Origin: Mucilaginibacter sp. OK098
Lineage (GTDB): Bacteria > Bacteroidota > Bacteroidia > Sphingobacteriales > Sphingobacteriaceae
Direction: 5' to 3'
DNA: 64,000 nt
NCBI RefSeq assembly: GCF_900142915.1
Contig: NZ_FRCM01000004.1
Location: forward strand, 248,001 to 312,000
Shown: positions 8,057 through 18,332 of the stretch, one piece after another
Position numbering within the stretch: position 1 is the stretch's first letter
Layout of the letters: each line of letters begins with the position of its first letter
Notes under the pieces: generated by a model
Seen by the model: only the letters and a program-made list of their open reading frames with translations
The model's database searches: none
Told to the model about the DNA's origin: nothing
Translations under genes and position numbers: made by a program

Positions 8057-9262
8057 TTATTGTTTCGTCCAATTAGTACCGTCATATTTAAATGTAAGTG
8101 CGGTACTTGTTGTTGCACCTGTATAAATCAAGTACGTAATTTTATATGGGATCCCAACGGTAGCATTTGGGAAATCCGTTTTTAACATTAACACTAAAGC
8201 GCTTTCAATATCTGCTTCGGTCCAGAAATACGAACTGCCTTGAACTATGTTAAAGTCGCCATATTGTGCATAATTTGAACGGCCGTTAGCAGTACCCAAA
8301 GTTGATGCACCTATAAGTGCATAATCACTGGCTTTGGCGGTATAGTAAACTGTTGGATCGGGAATCCATGTGCCTTTGCTTTTAACAAAAGTTAAGGTAT
8401 TTACGGCAGGAGTACGCGCCCAATTAGTACCGTCAAAAGTTAATTGTATAACCCTTTGCGATGTTACTTTGGTGCTGCTATAGTAGTTAAAGCTTACATA
8501 TTGAACGCTGCCGACTTTTGCATTACCCGCAACATACGGATCGGTTTTTAGCAGGTTATTTAAATAGGATAACAACGAAGCATCATCAGCTGCGGTAAAC
8601 TGGTTATACTGCCCGCGCCCCACTGTTGCATATTGAGCAGGTGTAATTTGATAAGCTTGCACCCACGCTCCGTTCAGATATAAAAATGAGCCCGTGGCAG
8701 TAGTTACGCCCGCAGTTGTAGACACAAAAATACCAGGGTAAACAGCTGGTGTTGTGTTAATAGTAGGATAAAAAGTCCACGACAATACTGCCAGTTGGTT
8801 AGCTGCCGGAGTAGTGTACTTATAAGGCAGCCAGCTTAATACCTGTGCTATGCTAAAATCAGCATATTTATTACCAGGCAATAACAAATAATCATTGTAG
8901 GTAAGCGTGTATGATACATCCTTAAAAACACTATCGGGCTGTACAATTGAACTTGTTAGTGGCATAAAAGTAATATTGGCGTTTGAGCCATCCGGATAAT
9001 CAAAAAACTTAAAGTTAAGCAAAGCCGGAACATTTGCATTTGCATCTGCTACTGATGTAAAGCCTTTTGCCTTATAAACTGCAGAAGTTGATGGATAAAC
9101 ATTAGTATTTGTATAATCAGCAGCCTGTATGGTATAGGTAAGTGTTTTAGCAGTACCTGGCAATCCATCAAGTGCTTTATAGGTTTTATCCATTGGCTTA
9201 CAGGAGCTTATTACCGTAGCAATGGCTGCAAGTGCCAGTAAATTGAATAATATTTTTTTCAT
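8057..9262 (-). CDS. Surface lipoprotein with four internal repeats, partner of a TonB receptor
   Basis: The 401-residue product starts with a lipoprotein signal (VISSCKP, Cys21). The mature part holds about four copies of one module of 75-95 residues. Each begins Y-x-(I/L)-x3-(D/Q)Y (YTIQAADY, YTLTYNDY, YQITPAQY, YTAKASDY), and the last two end in a (F/Y)DGTNW motif. I recognise no named enzyme. It follows the STN-type TonB receptor by 21 bp, the place usually taken by a SusD-like or other binding lipoprotein, so ligand capture at the cell surface is the best guess. It is not SusD-like. Confidence 0.75.
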   Translation of the reverse strand: MKKILFNLLALAAIATVISSCKPMDKTYKALDGLPGTAKTLTYTIQAADYTNTNVYPSTSAVYKAKGFTSVADANANVPALLNFKFFDYPDGSNANITFMPLTSSIVQPDSVFKDVSYTLTYNDYLLLPGNKYADFSIAQVLSWLPYKYTTPAANQLAVLSWTFYPTINTTPAVYPGIFVSTTAGVTTATGSFLYLNGAWVQAYQITPAQYATVGRGQYNQFTAADDASLLSYLNNLLKTDPYVAGNAKVGSVQYVSFNYYSSTKVTSQRVIQLTFDGTNWARTPAVNTLTFVKSKGTWIPDPTVYYTAKASDYALIGASTLGTANGRSNYAQYGDFNIVQGSSYFWTEADIESALVLMLKTDFPNATVGIPYKITYLIYTGATTSTALTFKYDGTNWTKQ

Positions 9263-9283
9263 AATATCTTTTTTGAAAGATGA

Positions 9284-12200
9284 TTAAAAGTTGATTTTTA
9301 AAGTTGTCATGTATGTTCTTGGAGAGCCATACCAAACCCCCATGTTGCTTATACGGGTTGGAAAGCTATAAGCAGCAGGGCTTCCCGGGATAGCAGTTTC
9401 AAAAGCATCAGCAACATAAGCTGTGTTTAACACGTTGTAAACGTTTGCTATAAATGAAGCATCAAGACCGGCAAATTTGAAGCGGTAAACAACGTTCAGG
9501 TCCAGGGTTGAGAAGTTTGGAAGCTGGTAATTTGTGAAGGGCAAAATAGACCCATCCTTTTGTTGCTGCTGTGTAGTAGTAAGTTTTGACGGATCGAAAG
9601 ACGCATAGTAACGACCATAATAATTATAATTTGCTCCAACTTTAACTTTTGGAAACACCTGTACATCAAGCCCCAAGGCGGCTGTTGTTTGTGCACTGGT
9701 ATTTGAAGTACCAAATTCACCTACTTTTAAGCCTTTAAGCAATAAGGCGTCCTGGTTTAATGTTTTTCCCTGGTCGCTGGTTACTTGTGTCGGGCCGGTG
9801 TTGCTGGTGTAATGAAAATCGCCAATAGATAAGCTACCACTTAAGGTAACAGCGTTAATTGGACGGAACTTTGCGTCAACTTCAACACCCTGGTGAACTT
9901 CGTTAATCCCCGAAATATTAACCGTGTAAAGTGAGTTATCAGTTTGATCGGTCAAAACGCTTGTTTTTGCCCTGTCTTTATAAGTTGACCTATATACGTT
10001 AACGTTAGCGCTAAACATTGAGCTTACAAAACCGTAGCCTAATTCGTAGCTCATTAGTTTTTCGGGTTTTGCATCCGGGTTAAGATCGTTTTTCTTGTTG
10101 AGGAATATGTTTGCTACGAGCGGTGCTCTTTGGATATAACCGATATTGGCAAATATGTTGTTATGGGCATCAATATTGTAGTTAGCACCGCCTTTTGCCT
10201 GGTAACCTAAAAAGTTAACCCATTTACTGGTAGCATCAGGGCTGCCGGTAACGTAGTTAAAATAATCTATCCTCCTGTTGCTGGTATTGTTTGCGGCAAC
10301 AGTAACAAATGCCGAAAGGTCATTTTTATTGTATTCAGCCTGCACATAGGCGCCTTCCGAGGCTACTTCGTATTTGTAGTCGTTATTAAATTTATCACCA
10401 ACACCAATATGCGCGTTAGGATCGTTTATATTACCTGAAGGACTTGTAATACTAGCGGTTGGAGTGCTCCTGATGTCGGCTATATACGATCCTCCCAGCA
10501 AATCATTCATTTGGTAAAAATGCTCGCCCTGGTAATATCTTCCATCAATACCGGCTAAAAGGTCAATATCACCTAATTTCTTTTTGTAAGTACTCAGGAT
10601 ACCGTATTGTTGGTGATTGTTCACTGTATTCTGGAAATACCTGCTTGAAGAACCATCGGCGTTGGCCACGTTTTGTTTTACAATGGCATTAAAGTCAATA
10701 GGTGAATATATGTCACCTGTTCTTGGCACATTGGTTGCACCATTGCCAGGAGTTAAAGTAACATTACTACCAGCAAGGTAACGGGCAGCACCTGTACCCC
10801 ATGAACCGTAAACTACAGTTGCCAGTGATGAGGTTTCATCAATCTTCCAGCTGTGGTTCAATGAAGCTAAAGGCTTGTTGTAATAGTTCTGCTCTGCGCT
10901 TAAGAGCTGACCGTTCAAGTAACCATAATCGGAGTTATACCTGATGCCCAGCGGACTTGTCCTGTACGTATTAATAGTATTAAAAGTATAACGCTGACCG
11001 TGGTTTTGGGTAGCACCCATAAAATTAAACGACAAGGTTTGTGTCGGGCTTAATACTTTCGAGATATTGCCGAAATAGCTATAACCCGTATAATATAAAC
11101 CTGGAGCATAACCGTCTCCTTTGCTTCTTGATAACAAAAACGAAGTTGCCCATCCTTTATCAGTTAACCCGGTTGAGTAGGACACTACCGTTTTATAGGT
11201 ATTATATGTACCTATCGATTGGGATATTGTTCCGCCTTCCTGCAGTTCGGTACTTTTGGTAGTGATATTTATTGTACCACCTAATGAAGGAACCGCTACT
11301 TTTGAGGCGCCTAAGCCGCGTTGCACCTGCATTGATGTAGTAACATCTGCAAGTCCGGCCCAATCGTTCCAGAAAATTTTGCCCGCTTCCACATCGTTAA
11401 CAGGGATGCCGTTTATTAAAAGCGCAACGTTGTTACTGCTAAAACCGCGAATATTCACCCTCGAGTCGCCATAACCACCGCCACCTTTTGATGTCATAAC
11501 ACCCGGGGCAGCTTTTAAAAGCTCTGGAAATTCGGCCCCGGCGCCTTTTTCTTCAATGTAAACTTTACCTACCGAAGAAGCGGCTATGGGCGTGTGTCGG
11601 TCAATTGCTAAAGATGGGTTAGCGGTAACGGTAACTTCTTTTACAGAAGCTGAAACCGGATCCATTGTAATAGTGCCAAGATCGGCACCGGTAATAGTTA
11701 GCTCTTTGGTTATATAACCAATGTATGTAAATACCAGCGTAGTGCTTCCTTCAGGAACGTTTATTTTAAATGTTCCGTCAAGCGCTGCAAGTGTTGCACG
11801 TTTCACATCCTTCACAGTTACAGTAGCTCCAATAAGTGGCTCTTTTGTTTGTGCATCCAGCAATTTACCTTTAACCACATGGTCTGCGTTAATCACTAAA
11901 CCGGCATTTTTTTCAGATGAGCCTTTTAAAGCCCCTTTTTCCTTTAATACAATGGTATGGCCAACTATTGCATATGTTAATGGCTGCCCTTTAAAAACTT
12001 TTTCAAGCGCCTTTTCCAGGGTTATATTTTTAACATCTATAGTAACCTTGTTGCTTCTTGCAAGAAGTTCTGTTTGCATGAAAACGTCAAAACCGCTTTG
12101 TTGCTCAATTTTATTCAAAACTGTTTCCAGGTTAGCATTTCTTTCAGAAATAGTAACATTTTGGCTAAAACTAGCTGCACTAATATGAAGGCATGCTGCA

Positions 12201-12346
12201 AATAGTATGATCGTAATTAATTTTATCCGCATAATAAATTTCCTTTTGGTAGCCGGATCTATTTTGTAAAAGGCATTTAATGCCGCATTGATTTTATTTA
12301 TCCGCCGGCTCTCATCTTGTGGCGGAAATTTTGTAGAAAAATCCAT
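9284..12346 (-). CDS. TonB-dependent receptor with STN signalling domain
   Basis: This 1020-residue outer-membrane transporter has, in order: a Sec signal (MRIKLITIILFAACLHISAA, residues 39-58), an STN domain (about 65-135, ANLETVLNKIEQQSGFDVF), a carboxypeptidase-regulatory-like domain (about 158-235, LLDAQTKEPLIGATVTVKD), a plug (about 255-370, VNIRGFSSNNVALLINGIPV) and a barrel ending in aromatic YMTTLKINF. The STN domain and the adjacent FecR and ECF sigma genes show that ligand binding is signalled inward. The true start may be the internal ATG at 12232, right at the signal peptide. Substrate unknown; there is no SusD. Confidence 0.93.
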   Translation of the reverse strand: MDFSTKFPPQDESRRINKINAALNAFYKIDPATKRKFIMRIKLITIILFAACLHISAASFSQNVTISERNANLETVLNKIEQQSGFDVFMQTELLARSNKVTIDVKNITLEKALEKVFKGQPLTYAIVGHTIVLKEKGALKGSSEKNAGLVINADHVVKGKLLDAQTKEPLIGATVTVKDVKRATLAALDGTFKINVPEGSTTLVFTYIGYITKELTITGADLGTITMDPVSASVKEVTVTANPSLAIDRHTPIAASSVGKVYIEEKGAGAEFPELLKAAPGVMTSKGGGGYGDSRVNIRGFSSNNVALLINGIPVNDVEAGKIFWNDWAGLADVTTSMQVQRGLGASKVAVPSLGGTINITTKSTELQEGGTISQSIGTYNTYKTVVSYSTGLTDKGWATSFLLSRSKGDGYAPGLYYTGYSYFGNISKVLSPTQTLSFNFMGATQNHGQRYTFNTINTYRTSPLGIRYNSDYGYLNGQLLSAEQNYYNKPLASLNHSWKIDETSSLATVVYGSWGTGAARYLAGSNVTLTPGNGATNVPRTGDIYSPIDFNAIVKQNVANADGSSSRYFQNTVNNHQQYGILSTYKKKLGDIDLLAGIDGRYYQGEHFYQMNDLLGGSYIADIRSTPTASITSPSGNINDPNAHIGVGDKFNNDYKYEVASEGAYVQAEYNKNDLSAFVTVAANNTSNRRIDYFNYVTGSPDATSKWVNFLGYQAKGGANYNIDAHNNIFANIGYIQRAPLVANIFLNKKNDLNPDAKPEKLMSYELGYGFVSSMFSANVNVYRSTYKDRAKTSVLTDQTDNSLYTVNISGINEVHQGVEVDAKFRPINAVTLSGSLSIGDFHYTSNTGPTQVTSDQGKTLNQDALLLKGLKVGEFGTSNTSAQTTAALGLDVQVFPKVKVGANYNYYGRYYASFDPSKLTTTQQQQKDGSILPFTNYQLPNFSTLDLNVVYRFKFAGLDASFIANVYNVLNTAYVADAFETAIPGSPAAYSFPTRISNMGVWYGSPRTYMTTLKINF

Positions 12347-12415
12347 ATTTTTGGTTGGGTTCTTTTAGTAAAAGTGTATTGTCGATATAGTTTTATGATT
12401 AGCCCGATTATTTGG

Positions 12416-12440
12416 CCGGAAGTGCTCGATACACTTTCGG
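12416..12440. other. Hairpin between fecR and the TonB receptor
   Basis: Arms ccggaagtg (12416-12424) and cactttcgg (12432-12440) pair with one mismatch or wobble. On the plus strand the stem is followed by tcttttttgg, so it resembles a terminator for antisense transcription. On the minus strand (operon direction) it lacks a T run. Confidence 0.45.
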
Positions 12441-12493
12441 TCTTTTTTGGCCTTAAGATAACCAGCCTTGCCGGATACCCTTATTTCCTTTTT

Positions 12494-13702
12494 TTATGGT
12501 TTTACTATAATCTTCCTCCCGATGATTGTAAAGTTAACGCCGCTTGTTTTTAATATTTCAAACACCTGTGATACAGGCACATTTCGTGAAATTCGTCCCA
12601 TGTAATGCTTTTCGGCAATTGTACCCTGGTATTCTACGTCCACATCATACCAGCGTGATAAAAGGCGCATAATTGTTGGAAGATCTGTGTTTTTGAACAT
12701 AAACTTTCCGTTTTTCCAAGCCATTGCTTCTTCAACATCAGCATCTGTATTTACTTTCATCCCTTTTATTGTACCGATTGCCTGTTGCCCGGGTTTAAGT
12801 TTAACTAAAGGCATACCAGAAGTATTGGTAACATTAATGCTGCCTTCCAGAAGCGTGGTTTTTGTAGAGATTTCATCGCTGTAACAATTAATGTTAAAGT
12901 GAGTCCCTAATACCTCAACAGTTTGATTGGTGGTTTTTACAAAAAATGGCTGAGCTGCATTTTTAGCAACTTCAAAATAAGCTTCGCCCGTTAATTCAAC
13001 CCGTCTTTCATTACCCGAAAATGACGCTGGATATCGTAAAGACGAAGCCGCGTTTAACCATACTTTGGTACCATCAGGCAAAACAACCTCATACTGCCCT
13101 CCACGTGGCGTAGTAAGGGTGTTCATAGCAATAATATCAGCAACCTTTGGCTGCCGCGCAGTTTTAAAGGAACCGTCAACATTATAAATCAACTCGCCGG
13201 TTTGGGCCTTGTTAATCACAATATTTTGCTGCCTGGCAATTTTCCCATTTCCTGCATCATTTAAAATTATTTTTGAGCCATTGGCTAAGGTCAAAACAGC
13301 CTTATTACTCCCGGGTAAAATATCCGGTTTATGCAGTGCCAGCGGTTTATTAGTCGTTTTTTTTAAAATATACCTATTTAGGCCTATTCCAACTGTTAAT
13401 AGTAGAACTACAGCCGCTGCGTAAGGGAATAATTGCTTTAATTTAAATGGGGTAATTGTTGTTTTTTTAAAACCGGTAGCTCCTGCTATCTTTTCCCAGG
13501 CTTTATCCTGTTCTACCGCCGAAAACACTTCCAGCTGCTGGTTAATAAGCGTTTCGTCAGTTAATTTTCTGAATAATTCCCGGTTGTGAACGCTTGCTTT
13601 CAGCCACTGCTCCAATTCCTTTTGTTCAGGCAGGGTAAGCTCATCCCGCAAATATTTTGCGATTAGCTCCGCAAGATCAAAATAAGGTTGGTAATTATTC
13701 AT
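12494..13702 (-). CDS. FecR-type anti-sigma factor (with DUF4974 C-terminus)
   Basis: This 402-residue inner-membrane regulator relays the receptor signal to the ECF sigma factor. The N-terminal ~80 residues are cytoplasmic and sigma-binding (LIAKYLRDELTLPEQKELEQW). One membrane segment follows (FPYAAAVVLLLTVGIGL, about 90-107). The periplasmic FecR domain shows NTLTTPRGGQYEVVLPDGTK and VWLNAASSLRYP. A DUF4974-like C-terminal module (LPTIMRLLSRWYDVDVEY) would meet the receptor STN domain. It lies between the sigma gene and the receptor, the canonical order. Confidence 0.93.
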   Translation of the reverse strand: MNNYQPYFDLAELIAKYLRDELTLPEQKELEQWLKASVHNRELFRKLTDETLINQQLEVFSAVEQDKAWEKIAGATGFKKTTITPFKLKQLFPYAAAVVLLLTVGIGLNRYILKKTTNKPLALHKPDILPGSNKAVLTLANGSKIILNDAGNGKIARQQNIVINKAQTGELIYNVDGSFKTARQPKVADIIAMNTLTTPRGGQYEVVLPDGTKVWLNAASSLRYPASFSGNERRVELTGEAYFEVAKNAAQPFFVKTTNQTVEVLGTHFNINCYSDEISTKTTLLEGSINVTNTSGMPLVKLKPGQQAIGTIKGMKVNTDADVEEAMAWKNGKFMFKNTDLPTIMRLLSRWYDVDVEYQGTIAEKHYMGRISRNVPVSQVFEILKTSGVNFTIIGRKIIVKP

Positions 13703-13799
13703 AATGTCTTTTCGGGTATTAAGACACCTGACAATTCAAACAGGATAAAGTAAATGAAACTTTTTTTTGAATTTAGTAATGCGCGGCAAAAACTATCGC

Positions 13800-14390
13800 T
13801 TAACTAAAAACATCCACCAGCAGTATAAAAAACAATACAAACATTTCAGGTTCAAGCTTCATCCTTAGTAACTGCAGGGCTTTTTGTTTTTGTTTTTTTA
13901 CAGTATTGACAGACATATTTAATTCATCAGCAATTTCATTATTCTTTTTACCATCAAAATATCCCATAACAGAGATCTGGCGATGGCTTTCAGGTAATGA
14001 TTGAACAGCTGCATGAATTTTGGAGATTACCTCTGCGGCAATAATAGCATCAATTACCGGCGGTTCTTCAGGCTCAGCGCCGCCCTGTTGCTGTACATAG
14101 CCTTCTTTGACTTTCTCATGCCGGATGACATTAAGGCTGGCGTTGCGAACGGTACTGTACAGGAAATTTTTGATAGCGATTTTATTTGGCGTTACCATTT
14201 CACGCTGATTCCAATACTTTATAAACGAATCCTGAACAAGATCCTGCGCCTGATCTTTATCCTTAACAAACTGAACCGAAAAATATACCAGGCGGTCATA
14301 AAATTCTTTAAAAAGAGAATCCAGATCAACCTTATCCGGCAATTCGACTAAATTATTAAATGGAGTAAATATCTCTTTTATAATGCTCAT
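13800..14390 (-). CDS. ECF RNA polymerase sigma-70 factor
   Basis: This is a 196-residue ECF sigma. Region 2 is visible as LFKEFYDRLVYFSVQFVKDK followed by QAQDLVQDSFIKYWNQRE. Region 4 is LPESHRQISVMGYFDGKKNN followed by EIADELNMSVNTVKKQKQKA. It has the size and composition of the Bacteroidetes RpoE-like group controlled by FecR proteins. The 97-bp gap to fecR fits one transcription unit ending in the lipoprotein. It probably activates its own receptor operon. No typical promoter box was found upstream. Confidence 0.93.
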   Translation of the reverse strand: MSIIKEIFTPFNNLVELPDKVDLDSLFKEFYDRLVYFSVQFVKDKDQAQDLVQDSFIKYWNQREMVTPNKIAIKNFLYSTVRNASLNVIRHEKVKEGYVQQQGGAEPEEPPVIDAIIAAEVISKIHAAVQSLPESHRQISVMGYFDGKKNNEIADELNMSVNTVKKQKQKALQLLRMKLEPEMFVLFFILLVDVFS

Positions 14391-14878
14391 TATATTGTGA
14401 TATAAATAGCGGTAATGGATCTCGCCTTATGAACTTAGAAGCATATATTCATAAATCCGGCCCAAAATTGAACCTTAAATATTGCACTCAGGTTAATTAC
14501 ATATTAACAAATGGTAGTATATTGTAACAAAGACATTCGCATGTTTAAGAAAGCAATATCCATAGTTAATCAACTCTTTAAAGGATACTATCGGTAAACA
14601 TAATTAGCCAAAAAGCAAGGTTAATGATAGAATTGAAAAATTAAAAACAGACACTCTATCTATTGCTTTAGAAATAAATCTGTTTAACCGACATCTTTAT
14701 TTAGCACAAAAATGTGCTTTGCCACATAGTCGGTTAAGTTAGTACCAATAATAATTATAGTTTTCAGCAATTACAAGGAATTTATACTGATTATAAAATT
14801 TTATCACCATAACTTATTAATCTATATGATAAACATATTTCTTAGTCATGATTACGTTATAAAATGCTAAAAATTGAG
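14391..14878. other. Gene-free spacer upstream of the ECF sigma gene
   Basis: About 490 bp of AT-rich DNA between the sigma gene and the terminator of the Oar-like gene. I see no credible frame, RNA gene or clear TAnnTTTG box. It must contain the promoter of the signalling operon, but I cannot locate it. Confidence 0.5.
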
Positions 14879-14880
14879 CA

Positions 14881-14913
14881 AAAAAAAGAGGCCCAGCAAA
14901 TTGCGGGGCCTCT
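14881..14913 (-). terminator. Terminator of the Oar-like receptor gene
   Basis: On the minus strand gaggcccc, a 10-nt loop and gggcctc form a GC-rich stem (14888-14913) followed by seven T residues (14881-14887). It begins 22 bp after the stop codon. Confidence 0.85.
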
Positions 14914-14934
14914 TCATAAGCATTTTAATGAATA

Positions 14935-17900
14935 TTAGTTGAATATGTACCTTATACCAATCTGAACCTGGTAACGTGAAACCTGGCTAATATCATTTAT
15001 AAATGATTTAGTTACAGGGATCAGGTTATTTTTATCAAGATAAGGGAATGAGTACGTTGCATGACCAGTGTTCTGGTCAATACCCTGGTATTTAAGGACT
15101 GCAGTACTTCCACTGAACGCTCCGTTAAATGAATCCTGGTACAATCCCCAGTTGTGGTTCAATAAGTTACCGAAGTTCATTATATCTGCAGTAAACTCAA
15201 GCGTGTTTTTAACTTTTCCTGTTTGAATAAAAAAGTCTTGTGCAAAATGCAGGTCAAGTCTTTTAAAGTAAGGCAATATTACACCGTTACGCTGAGCAAA
15301 TTTACCTCTGTGCGTGCTCAGGTATTGATCCTGGTTAATGAAATTATTTAACTGATTCCATATTTGCGCAGGAGTACGGGTATCACCATTAAAATCAGGC
15401 ACTAGCTCAATATCATTCTGAAAACGTGGAATATACATAAGGTCATTGGTGGTAGAACCATCATGATTCAGGTCATTACCGGCATTAGCTGTTGTTATGT
15501 ATGATATTGCACCATTGTTAGCAGCTTCAAATATTAAACCTACTGTACTTGCAGTATTTGTCCAATATGCTTTTTTGTATGCAAACGAAGCAATTACACG
15601 GTTAGGTTGTACATATGAGCTGTTTGACAGATAATCACCGTTAGAGTTACCCGGAGTTGGGCGTGAGCTCCAGATGGTGCTGGCTGTTGAGCCACCATCA
15701 TTAACATCTTTTGATCCGCTGTGTGTGTAGGCTATGTTAGCATACAAACCATTTGTAAAACTTTTTTGCAATTGAGCGGTAACAAAATATGAATAACCTT
15801 TGCTGGTATTAGTCATGTAATACAACGATGTGATTACAGGGTTTGTAGCACTTACTGTACCGCTTGCAGGTGTTGTATTACTCTTTGTATATTGAATTTG
15901 CCCTTCATTGCCTGGCAAGGTTGCAAAACCATCAGAAATTACAAGATTTTCATGATATATAGCATTGATATCTTTAGTATAAGCACCTTCAAGAGTTGCT
16001 ATAACACCACCAGGTAAACGCTGGTCAACCGCAAGGTTAGTTCTCCATATTTTAGGATATTTAAGCTTAGGATCCGCAACATCAAGCTCATATGAAGTAT
16101 TAGCTGCAGCAGCTCCCGGTGCAGGGCGGTTAGCGTTAGGATTAGGGTTAAAGATCAACTGCGCATTTTGAGCTGCGGTATTATTTACATTTCCCTTAGT
16201 GATAGTATATGAACCAAACAATACGCCGTTATTTGATGCCTGGTTTGAGATCCAAACAAATGGAACTGAACCTGCAAATAATCCCGATCCGCCACGAACT
16301 TGTGTAGTTCCATCACCATTAACATCCCAGTTAAAACCAGCACGTGGCGATAGCTGGATCCTGTTTTTAGGCAATACAGATGGATCTACATGAATGCCCT
16401 GCTGAAAAGTAATACTTTCAACGTTCGGGTTTTGCGCTAGCTTAGTAGGGAATACATCATAATCAGCTCTTAAACCATAAGTTACCCTAAAGTTATCGGT
16501 TATGTGGTATTTATCCTGTACATAGGCACTGTAAATACCTGCTTTTATTTTTGCATATGGGAAAGATCCGTCAGGCAAAGCTGAGTTACGGGTTGCGTAT
16601 TGATTTGCAGGTAAATCGTTCAAAAAGTCTGATGCTGAATTAAACACGTAGATCCCATTGTAGTTAGGAGCAAAACCATTAGTATAACTCTGGATCTGAT
16701 CGGTGGTACCTATAGTTATTTCATGTTTGCCGGCATATATGGTTACGTCATCAGAAAACTGTGCAATGTTTGTTGATAAAAGATTACCCGCTGTAAAAAT
16801 CTCTGAACCGAATGAGGTTAAGTTAGCGCTGGCTTTTGTTACAACTCCATTTGCATCGGTGCTACCATTACCAATATCAACAAACGGCAATGCCGTACTG
16901 CCCAGGAATGCACGGTAATCACGCAGGGCAGAATAACCTGCAGTAAGCCTGTTTGACACTTTGCTGCTGATACGGCTATCCAACTCAACAATACCTATGT
17001 TAAAGTTATTATTAATACGGTAGCCTGCTCCATAAAATGGCAGGGTAGTTGTACTTGCAGACCTGTTACCATAGTTTGACGGACCTGAGTTTGAGTTACT
17101 TGGTGGGCTATCCCTGTAAGATTTTAAATAGAAATATTTAGCACTTAAGGTATTATTCTTGTCAATATTCCAGTCAATTTTAACTGTGATCTTATCACTA
17201 TGGGTGTTATAATTATATCCCTGGTATGCACCCGGGTCATATCCATAACCCTTTAATTTTGCTGCAATAGCATTAAGTGTTTGAGCATCAGCTTGTGACA
17301 CACTTCCGCTTCCACCCTGGCCGGGTGCCGCTGCAGCAGTAAAGCTGGAAGATGGGTTGCTGATTCGTTCCTGCTCACCTGATAAGAAGAAGAATAATTT
17401 ATTTTTAATAATTGGTCCGCCAATGCTTATCCCATCCTGATGATAGGTAAATGGTGTTTTTACAACATTAGTAGGGCCAGCGCTATAACCGGTAAGGCCT
17501 ACGCTTCTGATATAATCATATACGGTACCTTTAATTTGATTGGTACCCGATTTTACTACAGTATTAACACCAGCGCCGGTAAAGTTACCCTGCCTAACAT
17601 CAAAAGGTGCAATATCAACCTGGATCTGGTCAATAGCATCCAGTGAAATTGGCTGTGAGTTAGTTTGACCACCCAATGCACCGGTTAAACCAAACGAATT
17701 ATTAAACAATGCACCGTCAACTGTGATGTTATTAAACAAGTTGCTCCTGCCGCCAAAGCTATTTCCACCAATTGTATTACTGTTTGCTGATGGCGTTAAT
17801 TTGGTAAAATCGCTCAATGAGCGGTTAATGGTTGGCAGTGCCTCGATTTGCTGGCGATTTACCGTTTCGCGGGCACCGGTACGCGAGGAGTTGAACACTT

Positions 17901-18282
17901 TACCTTGCGAGCCCCTGATAACTACCTCGCCAAGCGCAGTAGTGTTATCAACCAGTTTGGTATCAAGCCTTTGATCCTGACCGATCGAAAGCGTGATATT
18001 TTCCTGGACATTGTCTTTATAACCAATAAAGGTTACTTTAAAAGTGTACGGACCACCTACTCTTAAGTTGGGTAAGTTGAAACGGCCATCAGTACGTGTA
18101 ACTGTTGAATACACTGTACCTGTTGGTATGTGTGTAATTGAAACGGTTGCACCGGGTATAGGGCCTTTGTTATCGGTAACGATACCGTTAACACTGGCGG
18201 TGGTTACACCCTGGGCTGATACATCTTTACTGATAAAAAATGCAATCCCGGTAAGTAAAATAAAAAGTAAAAACTTCCTCAT
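14935..18282 (-). CDS. Oar-like TonB-dependent outer-membrane protein
   Basis: The 1115-residue product starts with a signal peptide (LLFILLTGIAFFISKDVSA). A carboxypeptidase-regulatory-like domain follows (about 25-115, VNGIVTDNKGPIPGATVSI). A plug with ITVDGALFNN and GAGVNTVVKSGTNQIKGTVY and a very large barrel ending QIGIRYIFN complete it. This architecture is the Oar/OmpA-related group of Bacteroidota and Myxococcus, not the SusC group: no STN, no SusD neighbour. Oar-type proteins are linked to protein export or adhesion as well as uptake, so the cargo is open. It is monocistronic between a promoter-like box and a strong terminator. Confidence 0.88.
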   Translation of the reverse strand: MRKFLLFILLTGIAFFISKDVSAQGVTTASVNGIVTDNKGPIPGATVSITHIPTGTVYSTVTRTDGRFNLPNLRVGGPYTFKVTFIGYKDNVQENITLSIGQDQRLDTKLVDNTTALGEVVIRGSQGKVFNSSRTGARETVNRQQIEALPTINRSLSDFTKLTPSANSNTIGGNSFGGRSNLFNNITVDGALFNNSFGLTGALGGQTNSQPISLDAIDQIQVDIAPFDVRQGNFTGAGVNTVVKSGTNQIKGTVYDYIRSVGLTGYSAGPTNVVKTPFTYHQDGISIGGPIIKNKLFFFLSGEQERISNPSSSFTAAAAPGQGGSGSVSQADAQTLNAIAAKLKGYGYDPGAYQGYNYNTHSDKITVKIDWNIDKNNTLSAKYFYLKSYRDSPPSNSNSGPSNYGNRSASTTTLPFYGAGYRINNNFNIGIVELDSRISSKVSNRLTAGYSALRDYRAFLGSTALPFVDIGNGSTDANGVVTKASANLTSFGSEIFTAGNLLSTNIAQFSDDVTIYAGKHEITIGTTDQIQSYTNGFAPNYNGIYVFNSASDFLNDLPANQYATRNSALPDGSFPYAKIKAGIYSAYVQDKYHITDNFRVTYGLRADYDVFPTKLAQNPNVESITFQQGIHVDPSVLPKNRIQLSPRAGFNWDVNGDGTTQVRGGSGLFAGSVPFVWISNQASNNGVLFGSYTITKGNVNNTAAQNAQLIFNPNPNANRPAPGAAAANTSYELDVADPKLKYPKIWRTNLAVDQRLPGGVIATLEGAYTKDINAIYHENLVISDGFATLPGNEGQIQYTKSNTTPASGTVSATNPVITSLYYMTNTSKGYSYFVTAQLQKSFTNGLYANIAYTHSGSKDVNDGGSTASTIWSSRPTPGNSNGDYLSNSSYVQPNRVIASFAYKKAYWTNTASTVGLIFEAANNGAISYITTANAGNDLNHDGSTTNDLMYIPRFQNDIELVPDFNGDTRTPAQIWNQLNNFINQDQYLSTHRGKFAQRNGVILPYFKRLDLHFAQDFFIQTGKVKNTLEFTADIMNFGNLLNHNWGLYQDSFNGAFSGSTAVLKYQGIDQNTGHATYSFPYLDKNNLIPVTKSFINDISQVSRYQVQIGIRYIFN

Positions 18283-18324
18283 ACAATCTTGTTTTTATTT
18301 GACACCTAATTAATTAATTGGATG

Positions 18325-18332
18325 CAAAGATA
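18325..18332 (-). promoter_or_regulatory. -7 box for the Oar-like gene
   Basis: On the minus strand TATCTTTG matches TAnnTTTG perfectly, 42 bp before the ATG, which would give a leader of about 35-38 nt. A matching TTG -33 box is not obvious. Confidence 0.5.

Noticed and set aside
11721..12188. A 155-residue frame antisense to the TonB receptor
   Set aside because: Shadow of the STN/carboxypeptidase-like region; no independent support.
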